A stretch of DNA of 64,000 nt, taken from the NCBI RefSeq assembly GCF_016595465.1, contig NZ_JAENIK010000013.1:496001-560000 (forward strand), written 5' to 3'. The DNA comes from Luteolibacter yonseiensis. Lineage in GTDB: Bacteria; Verrucomicrobiota; Verrucomicrobiia; Verrucomicrobiales; Akkermansiaceae. The notes below the pieces were generated by a model. The model was not told the DNA's origin. It saw only the letters and a program-made list of their open reading frames with translations, and ran no database searches. Positions 27,054 through 36,268 of this stretch are shown here, piece after piece (position 1 is the first letter of the stretch; every line of letters starts with the position of its first letter). A program made the translations under genes and the position numbers.

Positions 27054-27210
27054 GGAATGAGGGGGAAATCCGATAGGTTTTTTGATACGGTCGATTTCCA
27101 ATGTGGTGATTCAATCCACTCCCCGCATGATCAACAATTAACCAAAAAGGAGTATGGGTATCGTCTGATCAATGATGGATGCCCCTGCATCGCCATTACC
27201 AAACTCCCAT

Positions 27211-30200
27211 CTAGGGGATGATGGCGACACGATAGAACATCCCCCCTCCGGTCCTGACCACGGAATAACTGGTGCTCTTCGCAGGAGCGGCAGAACCGGG
27301 AACAGTGGTGAGAGGGCTCCAACCATCGAGCAGGATGCCGCTGGTCTGGATCTGATAGATTTTCCCGGGAATGCTCGGCCAGGAGAGGGCGAACCGGGTG
27401 TCGTCCAGCGGCGACAGCGTCGCGGCGAAGCGTGAGATTCCGCTCGAGGGATTCGTACCCGCGAGATACTCCACGGCATTGTCCTGCCCGTCTCCATCAT
27501 CATCTCCGTCCGGGAGCCTGGCAAGATTTCCGAAATGAAACGCCTCCCATGAATCCGGCAGACCGTCTTCATCGGAGTCATCGATGACAAGATCCACCCG
27601 CCCCGGAGCACTCAGGGAGAGATGCGCGTCCACACCCGCCGGAACACCTGTTAGAGAAACGTCGCCCGAAAGCTCGCCACCGCACGTGAGCAATGGATAA
27701 CGTCCGAAGGTGGTCTCCGGTGCGAGAGCGATCTGGATACTCCCCGCAAGCTGCAAATCGCCCGCGACCGCCAAAAGGTCCGATGAAACGCCGCCGCGCA
27801 GTTTCATGACGGAGGAGCTGTCAAAGCTCGCGTTCCCCGTAACCACGAGAGTGCCCGGCGTGCCAGTGGCGAATCCCCGCCCGATCACCACCCCGTCCGG
27901 ATTCAGGTCCGCGGCGATCGTGCCATGACCGGAAATGAGGCCCCTTCCACCGACGGATTCCGCCCCAAAGGTTCCGCCTGACAAAACGAGTGCGGCGCCC
28001 TCTGCGACGGTCGTCTCAGCCGATGAAATCGTCTTTCCCGCGATGGCCAGCGTGCCAGATTCGATCCGGAAACCGCCTGTGAAATTCGAATTTCCACCGA
28101 GCGTCCACGTCCCGCTGCCGGTCTTGACCAGATCCAGGCCGGAGAGATCTCCCGCGTTTGAAATCGTTCCCGCAAACGTGGTGGAGGTATCCAACCCGCC
28201 GACAACGTAGGTGGTGACGGTATTTCCACTGCCACTCTGACGACCGTCGAGATGCGTGTTCCCACCACCGGAAACCGCGCCGAGGTGGATGACGATGCCT
28301 CCGTTCCGGTTGTTCAGATAGGCGGAACCGGTGCCGAGATCGAAGTGGGTGTCCGCGCTTCCGAAGTTCACATCCGCCGCGGCGCTGCTGTTCGAATTGA
28401 GCCGGACCGTTCCCGAACCGGAACCGAATGAAAGCGTGCCGGAAAAACCATCCATCGGACCGTTGATGCTCAGGATGCCTTCGACACCGCTGAGATCGAT
28501 GTTGGCATTCCCCACACTGGACAGCGTGCCTGTTGTGGGATTCAGGATCGCGGAATTCCCGCCGGTGTTGGTAATCCTGCTGTTCCCTGTGAACACCATG
28601 GAATTAGAAAGGAAGATGGCCGAGGGAAATGAAAGCGTGCCGCCATTCACAGCGATAACGCCGGTGCCGAGAGGCGTGTTGGTGTTCGCCAACCTGAGGG
28701 TCCCCGCGTTGAGCGTGGTTCCTCCGCTGAAGGTGTTCGCGGCGCTGTTGCCGATCGTGAAAATACCGCCCCCGCTTTTTATCAATCCTCCGACGCCGCC
28801 GAGAACTCCTGATCCGCCCAACGTGTAGGCCAAGGTGTTGTTCGCCGCGGTGACACGGGCCGGCTGCAACGTGCCGGCCAGGCTCACGGATCCGGACGCC
28901 GCGCCATCCGGGAACGTGACCAGGTCCAGATTGCTGAAAGTATCGGGTGACGCGCCGGACCAGTTGCCTGCGGTCGCGTTCAGGTCCCATATTCCGCCAT
29001 TGACACCGGTCCATGTGAGGTTGCCCGCGTTTCCCGTGACGGTGAGTTTCACATAACCCGGTGTGGTGCCGGACGAAGGGCGGGATAGCGAAAATGTCTG
29101 GCGAGTGGTCCCGGTCGGAGCAGGAAGAACCGGCACCATGGTCAACCCGCTCACGGATTGCGTGGCACCCCCGTCGATCAGATTATAAACACCCGCCCCG
29201 AGGGAGCCGTCGACGAAGTTCAGTTGGAAATTCACCGTGCCGCTGAGATTCGTGGAAGTGCCGGCGGCGACGGTGATCCTGTCATTGGTTCCGCCCGGAT
29301 TCGAGGAAAGGTCGTAAACCAGCGTGCCGGAAGACACGGTGAGTCCGCCATTCGCGGGAAGGGCCCGGTAGGGTGTCGCGGAGTTTCCCGGATTGATGCG
29401 GGCGCCACTGTTGATGGTGACCAGCCCGCCGAAGGTTCCATTCCCCACCAGCGTGGCACCGCCGCCCACGGTGACAGGCGACAAGGACAACGCGCCATCC
29501 ACCGCGAGCGTTCCTCCGCTGACGGTCGTCGCACCGCTGTGGATGTTCGTTCCGGTGATGGTAAGGGTGCCTCCACCGGTTTTCGTCAGCAGGGTCGGAC
29601 TGTTCGATCCATCCGCGCGCGTGCCATCCATGATCGCTCCCGCGAAGGTCGAGGAGGTGCCCAGACCACCGACGGACCACGTGGTCGCGCCGCCTCCGTT
29701 GAGATAGTTGCTTCTCAGGCGCGAATTCGCATCACCGCCCAGTTGGCCGATGGGGTAGGTGTTCCCTCCGGAATTGTTCGTGGTGAAGAGATCGATGCCG
29801 GAGAGGTTCACCCTCGCGCTGCCGAAGCCGTTGAAGGATCCGCCATTCGCCCTGAAAGCGATCCGCCCCGCGTTGCCCGGAGATGTCGCGCCACCGGAAA
29901 GATTGACCGTTCCGGTGCAACCCGCGGAGGCACCATCGAGATACACACGCCCCTCCGTTCCGAGGTTTGATGGTGAAAAGATGTTGAAAATTCCCCCTCC
30001 GGACAACGAACCATTCAGTTCGACGCGTTGGGAAAGGTTGATGTTCCCCACCGATCCGGCGTCCACCTGGATGTTCGGGTTGATCCCCAGCGTCGTATTT
30101 CCATATGCGGAGGTAAGCGTGCTCCCTCCGGAAAAACGGATGGTGCCGCCTGCCAGACCGCCGCCAGGATTGAGGACCGTCTCCCCGCCATTGAGAAAAC

Positions 30201-32292
30201 TTCCAAGCGAAAAACTCACCGGCGTGGCGAGCGTGAGCTTGGTATCCCCCGCCTTGGTGAGCGTGCCGGTGGATGCGAGTGATCCGCTGCCGCCGAACGT
30301 GTAGTTTTTCGTCCCCGTCACCAGTACCGAACCGGACGTCTGCGACGTGGTGATGTTCACAGCGGGTGTCGCGGAGCCGCGGTCGTCGAAAAGCGCCGTG
30401 TCCCCTGTGGCGAAAGCCGTGAGCGCACCGGAGGGTTGTTTCCAGTTCGCCGCCGCGTCATTCCAGGCGTTGGTGGAACCGTCGCCGTTCCAGATCAGGT
30501 CGCGCGGCGCTGAGGCAGAGGAAATGAGCAGTGCGAACTGCTGCGTCCACTGGCTGCCGTCGGCATCCACCACGGTGAACAGGAATCCCGCTCGGCCGGT
30601 GGCGTTCGGAGTGGGGATGAATTTCACCACCGGCCCGGTGGCGGATGGCGTGGTGCCGTCGGCCAGAAACTGCAGCACCGTGCCATTGACCACTCCGCTG
30701 ACAGTGTAGGCCGGAGATTTGGTGAATCCCTCGGTGTATTTCCGCAGGTTGACGGTCTGCGACGAGGGCGAGCCCGCGACATTCTTCACAACCGTGGCAT
30801 GCGGCACCGCGAGGAAATGCAGGTATTCCTCAAGGTAGGTGTAGCCAACGGGTGTGCCGGCCGGGAAAAACGTGTTGCCGAGCTGGCCTGCGGTGAAGAC
30901 GTTATTATGATCGTCTCCGGAAACATTGTAGGCCATTCCGTTCACGCCGTTGAGGGTGGACTCCCATGCGTCCGGCATGCCGTCCAGATCGACATCGGTG
31001 GGAGGCGTGGTGCCGTTCAACGTGCCGAAGCCATAGTTGGTGATGTTATAGGGAGGATTGGCGAGATTCGCCTCTCCATTGCCCGGAGTGGTCTCTCCCG
31101 CGATGTTGCCATCCTTCTGCACGAGGATGCTCTGCTGGTTGACCACGCTGTCCACCAACAGGGTGTCGAGTTCGTCCCGCAACAGTCCGCTGTGGTTCGC
31201 ATCCAGCCGCAACGCACCGGACGCGGACAACACCTTCTTGTAAGCGGTGAGCGGACCGTCGATCCTGACTGCGGAACCGCCCGTGGCTCCGGGAAAGGGT
31301 GTGGCGGATTTGTAATACCGGTTCGCCCCCACGGCATCGCCGGGTGCGAACTCCGCTCCATCCACGATGCCATACCCCTTGTCCGTGCCGTTCAGCACGC
31401 CGTCGCCGTCCGCGTCGTGGAGCGTGTCCGCGAGATACAGGCTGAAATTCGGCACATTGTTCGAGGCGACCCGTGCCTTGGTGAGCCCCTTGTTTCTCAA
31501 TGAATAGCCCGTGTCAGGATCATTGATGGAGATATAGTAATTCCCGATGACGTTCGCCTTCCAGTTCGCCGGGGTTTCGGAATCCCCCATGATGAATCCC
31601 TCGTTCCGCCAGTGGTAGGTGACATTGTTGATCCACTCCAGCATCGCGGGACGGGCCTTCGGGTTTCTGGTGCGGTGGTGCGCCCACAGGGTATGGTGGC
31701 AGGAGCCGTTCCTGAGGTCCCACAATCCTCCGGCGTTGTGCCGCTCCATGCCCCACGAACTGGTGGAATACTGCATGGTGAAGTTGTCCAGGGCACTGTT
31801 GAAAAACGAGATGTTCTCGTCCGTGCTGAACATCATGGAAATGTGGTCGATGATGCTGTTCGACGCGCTGCTGTCCAGGTCGATGCAGTCCCCGCCGCTG
31901 CCGTTCTTCCCATGGCGGATGCGGAGGTGCCGCAGCACCGTGTTGTTTCCCGAGACACGCACGGTGCCGTTTCTCAATCCGATGCCATCCCCGGGCGCGG
32001 TCTGCCCCGCGATGGTGATCTTGTTCCGCACCATGCGGAACGCGATCCCGCCGGGCAGCGGGATGTAGCCGCTGACGGCGAAGACGATGGTCCGTCCGTT
32101 CGATGGAGCGGTCTCGACCCCGTTCCTCAGCGAGCCCGCCCCGCTGGCGTTCAGATTGGTCACATAGTAGACATCACCTCCACGACCGCCCGTGGCGTAG
32201 GCGCCGAACCCCTCCGCTCCGGGAAACGCGGGGATCTGTGCGGCGGCGGGCAGGATGGCCAGCAGTGAGAAATAGAGAAGGCGGGGAATCAT
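27211..32292 (-). CDS. Giant pectate lyase with beta-strand repeat domain
   Basis: A 1693-residue secreted protein. Signal peptide MIPRLLYFSLLAILPAAAQ; then a pectate-lyase family 1-like catalytic region (about 20-480) starting PAFPGAEGFGAYATGGRGG and continuing VYYVTNLNASGAGSLR, TIVFAVSGYIPL, ITIAGQTAPGDGIGLRNG, HLRIRHG and SSWGMERH, the standard order of the polysaccharide lyase family 1 helix. A calcium-loop-like DVDLDGMPDAWES (about 436) follows, then a cadherin-like link, then about 900 residues of autotransporter-type repeats (GTLTITGTNIHSGATTVSGG). The C-terminal piece has DSDEDGLPDSWEAFHFGNLA and an immunoglobulin-like end. There is no PEP-CTERM tail. The ATG overlaps the TGA of the upstream esterase gene (ATGA), so the two are translationally coupled. 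Confidence 0.88.
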   Translation of the reverse strand: MIPRLLYFSLLAILPAAAQIPAFPGAEGFGAYATGGRGGDVYYVTNLNASGAGSLRNGVETAPSNGRTIVFAVSGYIPLPGGIAFRMVRNKITIAGQTAPGDGIGLRNGTVRVSGNNTVLRHLRIRHGKNGSGGDCIDLDSSASNSIIDHISMMFSTDENISFFNSALDNFTMQYSTSSWGMERHNAGGLWDLRNGSCHHTLWAHHRTRNPKARPAMLEWINNVTYHWRNEGFIMGDSETPANWKANVIGNYYISINDPDTGYSLRNKGLTKARVASNNVPNFSLYLADTLHDADGDGVLNGTDKGYGIVDGAEFAPGDAVGANRYYKSATPFPGATGGSAVRIDGPLTAYKKVLSASGALRLDANHSGLLRDELDTLLVDSVVNQQSILVQKDGNIAGETTPGNGEANLANPPYNITNYGFGTLNGTTPPTDVDLDGMPDAWESTLNGVNGMAYNVSGDDHNNVFTAGQLGNTFFPAGTPVGYTYLEEYLHFLAVPHATVVKNVAGSPSSQTVNLRKYTEGFTKSPAYTVSGVVNGTVLQFLADGTTPSATGPVVKFIPTPNATGRAGFLFTVVDADGSQWTQQFALLISSASAPRDLIWNGDGSTNAWNDAAANWKQPSGALTAFATGDTALFDDRGSATPAVNITTSQTSGSVLVTGTKNYTFGGSGSLASTGTLTKAGDTKLTLATPVSFSLGSFLNGGETVLNPGGGLAGGTIRFSGGSTLTSAYGNTTLGINPNIQVDAGSVGNINLSQRVELNGSLSGGGIFNIFSPSNLGTEGRVYLDGASAGCTGTVNLSGGATSPGNAGRIAFRANGGSFNGFGSARVNLSGIDLFTTNNSGGNTYPIGQLGGDANSRLRSNYLNGGGATTWSVGGLGTSSTFAGAIMDGTRADGSNSPTLLTKTGGGTLTITGTNIHSGATTVSGGTLAVDGALSLSPVTVGGGATLVGNGTFGGLVTINSGARINPGNSATPYRALPANGGLTVSSGTLVYDLSSNPGGTNDRITVAAGTSTNLSGTVNFQLNFVDGSLGAGVYNLIDGGATQSVSGLTMVPVLPAPTGTTRQTFSLSRPSSGTTPGYVKLTVTGNAGNLTWTGVNGGIWDLNATAGNWSGASPDTFSNLDLVTFPDGAASGSVSLAGTLQPARVTAANNTLAYTLGGSGVLGGVGGLIKSGGGIFTIGNSAANTFSGGTTLNAGTLRLANTNTPLGTGVIAVNGGTLSFPSAIFLSNSMVFTGNSRITNTGGNSAILNPTTGTLSSVGNANIDLSGVEGILSINGPMDGFSGTLSFGSGSGTVRLNSNSSAAADVNFGSADTHFDLGTGSAYLNNRNGGIVIHLGAVSGGGNTHLDGRQSGSGNTVTTYVVGGLDTSTTFAGTISNAGDLSGLDLVKTGSGTWTLGGNSNFTGGFRIESGTLAIAGKTISSAETTVAEGAALVLSGGTFGAESVGGRGLISGHGTIAADLNPDGVVIGRGFATGTPGTLVVTGNASFDSSSVMKLRGGVSSDLLAVAGDLQLAGSIQIALAPETTFGRYPLLTCGGELSGDVSLTGVPAGVDAHLSLSAPGRVDLVIDDSDEDGLPDSWEAFHFGNLARLPDGDDDGDGQDNAVEYLAGTNPSSGISRFAATLSPLDDTRFALSWPSIPGKIYQIQTSGILLDGWSPLTTVPGSAAPAKSTSYSVVRTGGGMFYRVAIIP

Positions 32293-34499
32293 GGGTTCGT
32301 GCGGAACGGAGCTGCGGGCAGGTCTTCGGTGTTATACAGGTTCGCGCCTGCCGGGTTGTCCCCCCACGCGTAGCGGACCTGGGTGGGCGAGGAAACCGAG
32401 GGACTGGAAACAACCACGCCGTCCCCCTCGATCGCCGCATCCGCCCAGACGAATTTGCCATCGCCGCCCGCGATCGCGAACTGCCCCAGTGTGCCACCCT
32501 TCGCCACCAGTCCGCCGCCGGTGTGGTCGAACCTGATTCGGATGCGGTTTCCTTCCACCGCACTTTCGCGGAAGATCGGACCGCTGGATTCACCGGACAT
32601 TCCATAGGTCTTCACCAGCGCGAGACGGGCCAGGCGTTTCCCAACGTCCAGCTTGTTGCGGGGGTGGACGTCCTTTTCGTCACCGATGTCCGTGGTGACG
32701 ACCATGCCGGTGTGCGGGATGGCAAGGGACTTCGCCTGTGCCTCGCGCATCTCGGTGAGCTGGCCGCCGCCGGGTTCCACAGAGGGCGTCTTGTGGGCGG
32801 CGAGCTGCACGAAGTAAAATGGCAGATCCGGATTTCCCCACAGGTCCCGCCAGTCCTCGATGAGTGACTGCTGCAGGTCGGCGTAGAGTTTGCGGGTGTT
32901 CATGTTCGACTCGCCCTGATACCAGATCGCCCCACGGATGGCGTAGGGCACGACCGGCGAGATCATGCCGTTGTGCAGGACGTAAGGATTGTGCTGGTCC
33001 TGGAATGGGTCGGGATTCTTCGGTGCCTTGCCGCCCTTGAATTTCGCGAGCGCCACACCGTAGTCGAGGAAGGGTTTTGGATCGTCGCGGAATGTCCGGT
33101 TTTTCGTGCTGAAATTTTTCAACAGATCCTTGAATTGCGGATGCGCCGCGAGCGTCTCCCCACGTATCCATGACTCGATGGTGCTCGCGCCATACGCGCA
33201 GGTCACGAGACCGACCGGCACCTTGAGGCGTTCCTGCAATCCCCTGCCGAAGTAATACGCGACCGCCGAGAAATCACCCGCCGTCTGAGGAGTGCAGATG
33301 GTCCACTTCCCCGGCACGTCCCGCTGGGGGAACTCGTTCATCTTCCACTCCGCGGAAAACGTGCGGAGTTGGGGATGATCCGCAGCGGCGACTTCCTTTT
33401 CCCAGTCGGTCGCACCGGAAAAGGACCGCTTTGCGGTTTTCGCCAACGTGAAATCCATGTTCGACTGCCCGGAGCAAAGCCACACCTCGCCGACCAGAAC
33501 ATCGCTGAAATCACGTGTCGCCGCGCCGGATGAAACCTTGAGCTGGTAAGGTCCGCCCGCGTCCAGTGATGGCAGTTCGATTTTCCATGTTCCGTCATCG
33601 CCAGCTTTCGTTGTGGCGGATTTCCCTGCAAGAGTCGCGGTTACCTCCGCCCCCGCTGTCGCCCGGCCCCATACGGGAATGGCCATGCCGCGCTGTAGAA
33701 CCATGTGGTCCGAGAAAACCGATGGCAGCCACAGGTCCGCCGGATGAAGCGCGGCGCCGAGTTGGCAATCCGCCAGCCCACGGATCGCACCCGCCATCGC
33801 CTTCGCGTTGAAAGCCGCCCCCGCGGGCCCGGTGTGCGTGTGGTCCGTGCCGGCGAAAAGTGCGGCGGTCTTTTCCTGGCCGATGCCTTCGTAGCGGTCC
33901 GCGAGCAGGTTGTTGAAATCGATGAACGGCACCTTCTCCCCGGCCGCCACCTGCTTCGCCCATCCACCGTAATCCCTGTCGGACCTGCCGATCCTGCCCT
34001 CTTTCCAGATGTTGCGGGGAATGGGTGAAACGACAATAGGAGTGACGCCCTTCTCCTTCGCTTCCGTGATATATTTCCTCAGATACCAACCATAACTATG
34101 GACCGTCTCCGGCTGTTGGTCGGTCACGCGGACGATGTCCTCCGCTTCCTCCCCGATACCCTTGATCGAAGCGCGGCAGCGTTCGTCGTTGAGCTTCCCG
34201 CCATCGTTGTGGCCGAACTGCATCAGCAGGAAATCCCCCGGTCTCAGATGAGCCATCACCGCGTCCCACCGTCCCTCCGTGAGAAACGTGCGGCTGCTGC
34301 GCCCGCCGATCGCGCGGTTGATCACCGTGATCTTCGCCGGATCGAACTCATCCACCAGCGGATCCCCCCACCCCATCTGTCCGCCCGTGCCATTCCGCAC
34401 CGTCGAATCCCCGATGATGTAGAGCACCGGCTTCGCCACACACGGCAGAGCCGCCGCCCATACGGCCAGACAAAAAATAAAAACGATCCGCAACGACAT
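32289..34499 (-). CDS. Rhamnogalacturonan acetylesterase fused to sialate O-acetylesterase-type domain
   Basis: A 736-residue secreted protein with two esterase domains. After a signal peptide (MSLRIVFIFCLAVWAAALPC) comes an SGNH hydrolase of the rhamnogalacturonan acetylesterase type: IGDSTVRNG (Ser), the Gly block AIGGRSSRTFLTEGRWD, FGHNDGG (Asn) and DHTHTG (Asp-His), about 1-250. The second domain (about 255-736) is a sialate O-acetylesterase-like SGNH unit: WLPSVFSDHMVLQRGMAIPV, VWLCSGQSNMDF (about 346), AIWYQGESNM (about 528) and a C-terminal DVHPRNK. All catalytic blocks are present, so both halves may remove acetyl groups from pectin or related glycans. It lies directly before the pectate lyase gene and overlaps it by 4 nt. 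Confidence 0.88.
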   Translation of the reverse strand: MSLRIVFIFCLAVWAAALPCVAKPVLYIIGDSTVRNGTGGQMGWGDPLVDEFDPAKITVINRAIGGRSSRTFLTEGRWDAVMAHLRPGDFLLMQFGHNDGGKLNDERCRASIKGIGEEAEDIVRVTDQQPETVHSYGWYLRKYITEAKEKGVTPIVVSPIPRNIWKEGRIGRSDRDYGGWAKQVAAGEKVPFIDFNNLLADRYEGIGQEKTAALFAGTDHTHTGPAGAAFNAKAMAGAIRGLADCQLGAALHPADLWLPSVFSDHMVLQRGMAIPVWGRATAGAEVTATLAGKSATTKAGDDGTWKIELPSLDAGGPYQLKVSSGAATRDFSDVLVGEVWLCSGQSNMDFTLAKTAKRSFSGATDWEKEVAAADHPQLRTFSAEWKMNEFPQRDVPGKWTICTPQTAGDFSAVAYYFGRGLQERLKVPVGLVTCAYGASTIESWIRGETLAAHPQFKDLLKNFSTKNRTFRDDPKPFLDYGVALAKFKGGKAPKNPDPFQDQHNPYVLHNGMISPVVPYAIRGAIWYQGESNMNTRKLYADLQQSLIEDWRDLWGNPDLPFYFVQLAAHKTPSVEPGGGQLTEMREAQAKSLAIPHTGMVVTTDIGDEKDVHPRNKLDVGKRLARLALVKTYGMSGESSGPIFRESAVEGNRIRIRFDHTGGGLVAKGGTLGQFAIAGGDGKFVWADAAIEGDGVVVSSPSVSSPTQVRYAWGDNPAGANLYNTEDLPAAPFRTNP

Positions 34500-35033
34500 G
34501 CCCGCCAGTCTGCCAACAAAACGCCCCCCTTGTCCCCTCCCCGAATGGAGTAAGTCGGGAACGCGCCAGGCCGTGGAACAAAGAGTCGCAAACACCGATC
34601 CGCCTTCCATGAAGACGCCAATAAAAGCGCGGCCATAAATAAATCTTCCAACATCAAACTCCCGACTTCTTCTCCACCATTATCTACGAATACACTCGAT
34701 ATTTCCCAACCATCAACTCCCTCCCTATTCTCTTGCTATCAACAATCAACTCCCAACCCTCAACTTTCTTCAAAAAATCCATTTGACTTCAACACGAATT
34801 CAACCGTGATTGATAGCGATGCGTTTCTCAACGAACAAACAACTCCAGCTTGGACGGCCCGCACCCGCGGTGCTGCCGCAGGGTTGGTGCGCGCATCGAC
34901 TGTCCGCCTTCCGGGCTTGGTAAGGCAACCTCCGTGAACAGGCGCAAGCCGGGGTTGTCTGGAAAAACCAATATATTTCCCAACCCCGTGACGTGGCGGC
35001 ATTTCCGCCCACGCCGCACAGACAATCTTTCCC
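34500..35033 (+). other. Intergenic region with a possible structured element
   Basis: The first 330 bases, after the minus-strand esterase start, are A/T-rich low-complexity stretches (CAATCAACTCCC, CATCAACTCCC). From about 34840 to 35030 the DNA becomes GC-rich, with several short complementary pieces, e.g. GCACCCGCGGTGC and GGCGGCATTTCCGCC, right up to the GTG of the Rnk-like gene. Frames here on both strands are open but match nothing I know. A leader RNA or a dispersed intergenic element fits better than a gene. Confidence 0.35.
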
Positions 35034-35429
35034 GTGAAACCACTCATTCTCCTCAATGAGGCCGACCAATCGTGCCTCCATTCCATCATCCATCGCAACT
35101 CCCGGCCGCCCTATCCCGATCCGGAACAGGCCGACAGGCTAAACCACCTCCTCGCATCCTCGCGACCGCCGACAGCGGGTGAGAAACTGCTCACCCACGT
35201 CGAGATCGGCGACCACACCACCCTCATCTCGCCGCTCGATTCGCAGGACTACTACAAGTTCCGTATCGTCATGCCGGATGAGGCGGACATCGACCTCGAC
35301 CATATCTCCATCTTCACCCCCATCGCCGCCGCCGTCCTTGGCCGCCCAGTTGGAGAGATGGTCGAATGGGAAACCCCGATCGGCCAACGCCGCATGCGCA
35401 TCATCGCCGTCCGCAAACAGGAAACCTGA
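35034..35429 (+). CDS. Rnk/GreA C-terminal-domain protein
   Basis: A 131-residue soluble protein. Residues about 50-128 match the GreA/GreB C-terminal domain in its Rnk form: KLLTHVEIGDHTTLISPLD, YYKFRIVMPDEADID, ISIFTPIAAAVLGRPVGEMV, WETPIGQRRMRIIAV. The N-terminal coiled coil that reaches into RNA polymerase is short, as in Rnk, so it probably binds polymerase without stimulating cleavage. The start is a GTG at 35034 (KPLILLNEADQSCL), and a GC-rich possible leader lies immediately upstream. The next same-strand gene begins 250 nt later, across an inverted repeat. Confidence 0.85.
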   Translation: MKPLILLNEADQSCLHSIIHRNSRPPYPDPEQADRLNHLLASSRPPTAGEKLLTHVEIGDHTTLISPLDSQDYYKFRIVMPDEADIDLDHISIFTPIAAAVLGRPVGEMVEWETPIGQRRMRIIAVRKQET

Positions 35430-35480
35430 ACCACCACCACGATCCATACCAACAGTCTGGCTGCCCGGCTTTCAGACTTT

Positions 35481-35620
35481 ACCGCAAAGTCGCAAAGGCC
35501 GCAAAGAAACGCAAAGTTGAAAAAGATACCAAGCCTGCGACATGGCACACCAGCAGACATCAAACAAAGCTCTCAATCTCTTCCTTCGCGACCCTTGGCG
35601 ACCTTGGCGACTTTGCGGTG
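35481..35620. repeat. Inverted repeat of GCAAAG-rich arms
   Basis: Left arm ACCGCAAAGTCGCAAAGGCC (from 35481) and right arm (35582-35620, ending GGCGACTTTGCGGT) are reverse complements over about 20-35 bases with mismatches. Each arm is built of 8-9-nt units of the form CGCAAAGG. About 70 bases lie between them. Elements of this look occur in many genomes as dispersed intergenic repeats; here it separates the Rnk-like gene from the next gene. Confidence 0.65.
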
Positions 35621-35679
35621 AAAAACAAGAACCACAGCCCTCTCACATAACAATCAACAACCCAAATAGAAACAACATC

Positions 35680-36165
35680 ATGCAAAACCAACAACACACC
35701 CCACAAGCCACCGTCGTCTTGAAAGACGGACTCACCCCGCTCGCCACCTGGTCCCACGACTTCGATCAACGCCCCACCATTGGCGAAATCCTCACGCTCC
35801 CCGCCGCGGTCCAGGCCAGGCTCGAAGGCTACTCGCCCGAAGCCGCCGTCACCCGAATCGAACTCCGGACCTCACCGAAGCCGGACCGCATCGAGCTGGA
35901 AGCCGATTGCCGGACACCCAAGGAAAAACGCCCCGTCGTCGTCCTCAACTCCGACCGCATCCGCGACTCCCTCCACGAATCCGCCGAAGCCCACCTCCGC
36001 AAAACCCTGCGCTTCCCCCTCGTCTCCTGGGAACACAGCCCCCACCCGGACCCGGTCGTCCGTTTCCACGATCCCGTCACCAACCACAAAACCTGCCCCC
36101 CGGAGGTGAGGGCGGGGTTGATCGAGCTGCTATATCCGGAAATGGAAATTGGAGCGCCGGTGTAA
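35680..36165 (+). CDS. Small soluble protein of unknown function
   Basis: A 161-residue protein, rich in Pro, Arg and Glu, without a signal peptide or membrane helix. It begins MQNQQHTPQATVVLKDGLTP and contains RIELRTSPKPDRIELEADCR and RFPLVSWEHSPHPDPVVRFH. I do not recognise a family. Codon use looks like its neighbours. The ATG at 35680 was chosen because upstream in-frame codons run through the inverted repeat. It shares its strand with the Rnk-like gene but is separated from it by the repeat. It may be a lineage-specific gene. Confidence 0.6.
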   Translation: MQNQQHTPQATVVLKDGLTPLATWSHDFDQRPTIGEILTLPAAVQARLEGYSPEAAVTRIELRTSPKPDRIELEADCRTPKEKRPVVVLNSDRIRDSLHESAEAHLRKTLRFPLVSWEHSPHPDPVVRFHDPVTNHKTCPPEVRAGLIELLYPEMEIGAPV

Positions 36166-36191
36166 AGAAACCAAATTCAACATATAGAAAA

Positions 36192-36227
36192 AAGGCGCGT
36201 CAGATATCACTGAACGCGCCTTATCAT
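36192..36227 (-). terminator. Rho-independent terminator of the fic gene
   Basis: On the minus strand the 9-bp stem AAGGCGCGT/ACGCGCCTT (36192-36200 with 36214-36222) is followed by a T run ending near 36186. It lies about 47 nt after the fic stop and between the two convergent genes. Confidence 0.7.
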
Positions 36228-36268
36228 GTGGGCCGGCTCAAAGACGTGGACGCCTGCTTCACTTGAAG

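Noticed and set aside
34760..35098. Open minus-strand frames (up to 112 codons) before the Rnk-like gene
   Set aside because: They cross the possible leader element and the start of a real gene; composition is not protein-like. Kept only as an intergenic observation.
35542..35679. An N-terminal extension of the hypothetical gene at 35680
   Set aside because: The extension is translated inverted repeat (RDPWRPWRLCGEK); the ATG at 35680 is a more natural start.
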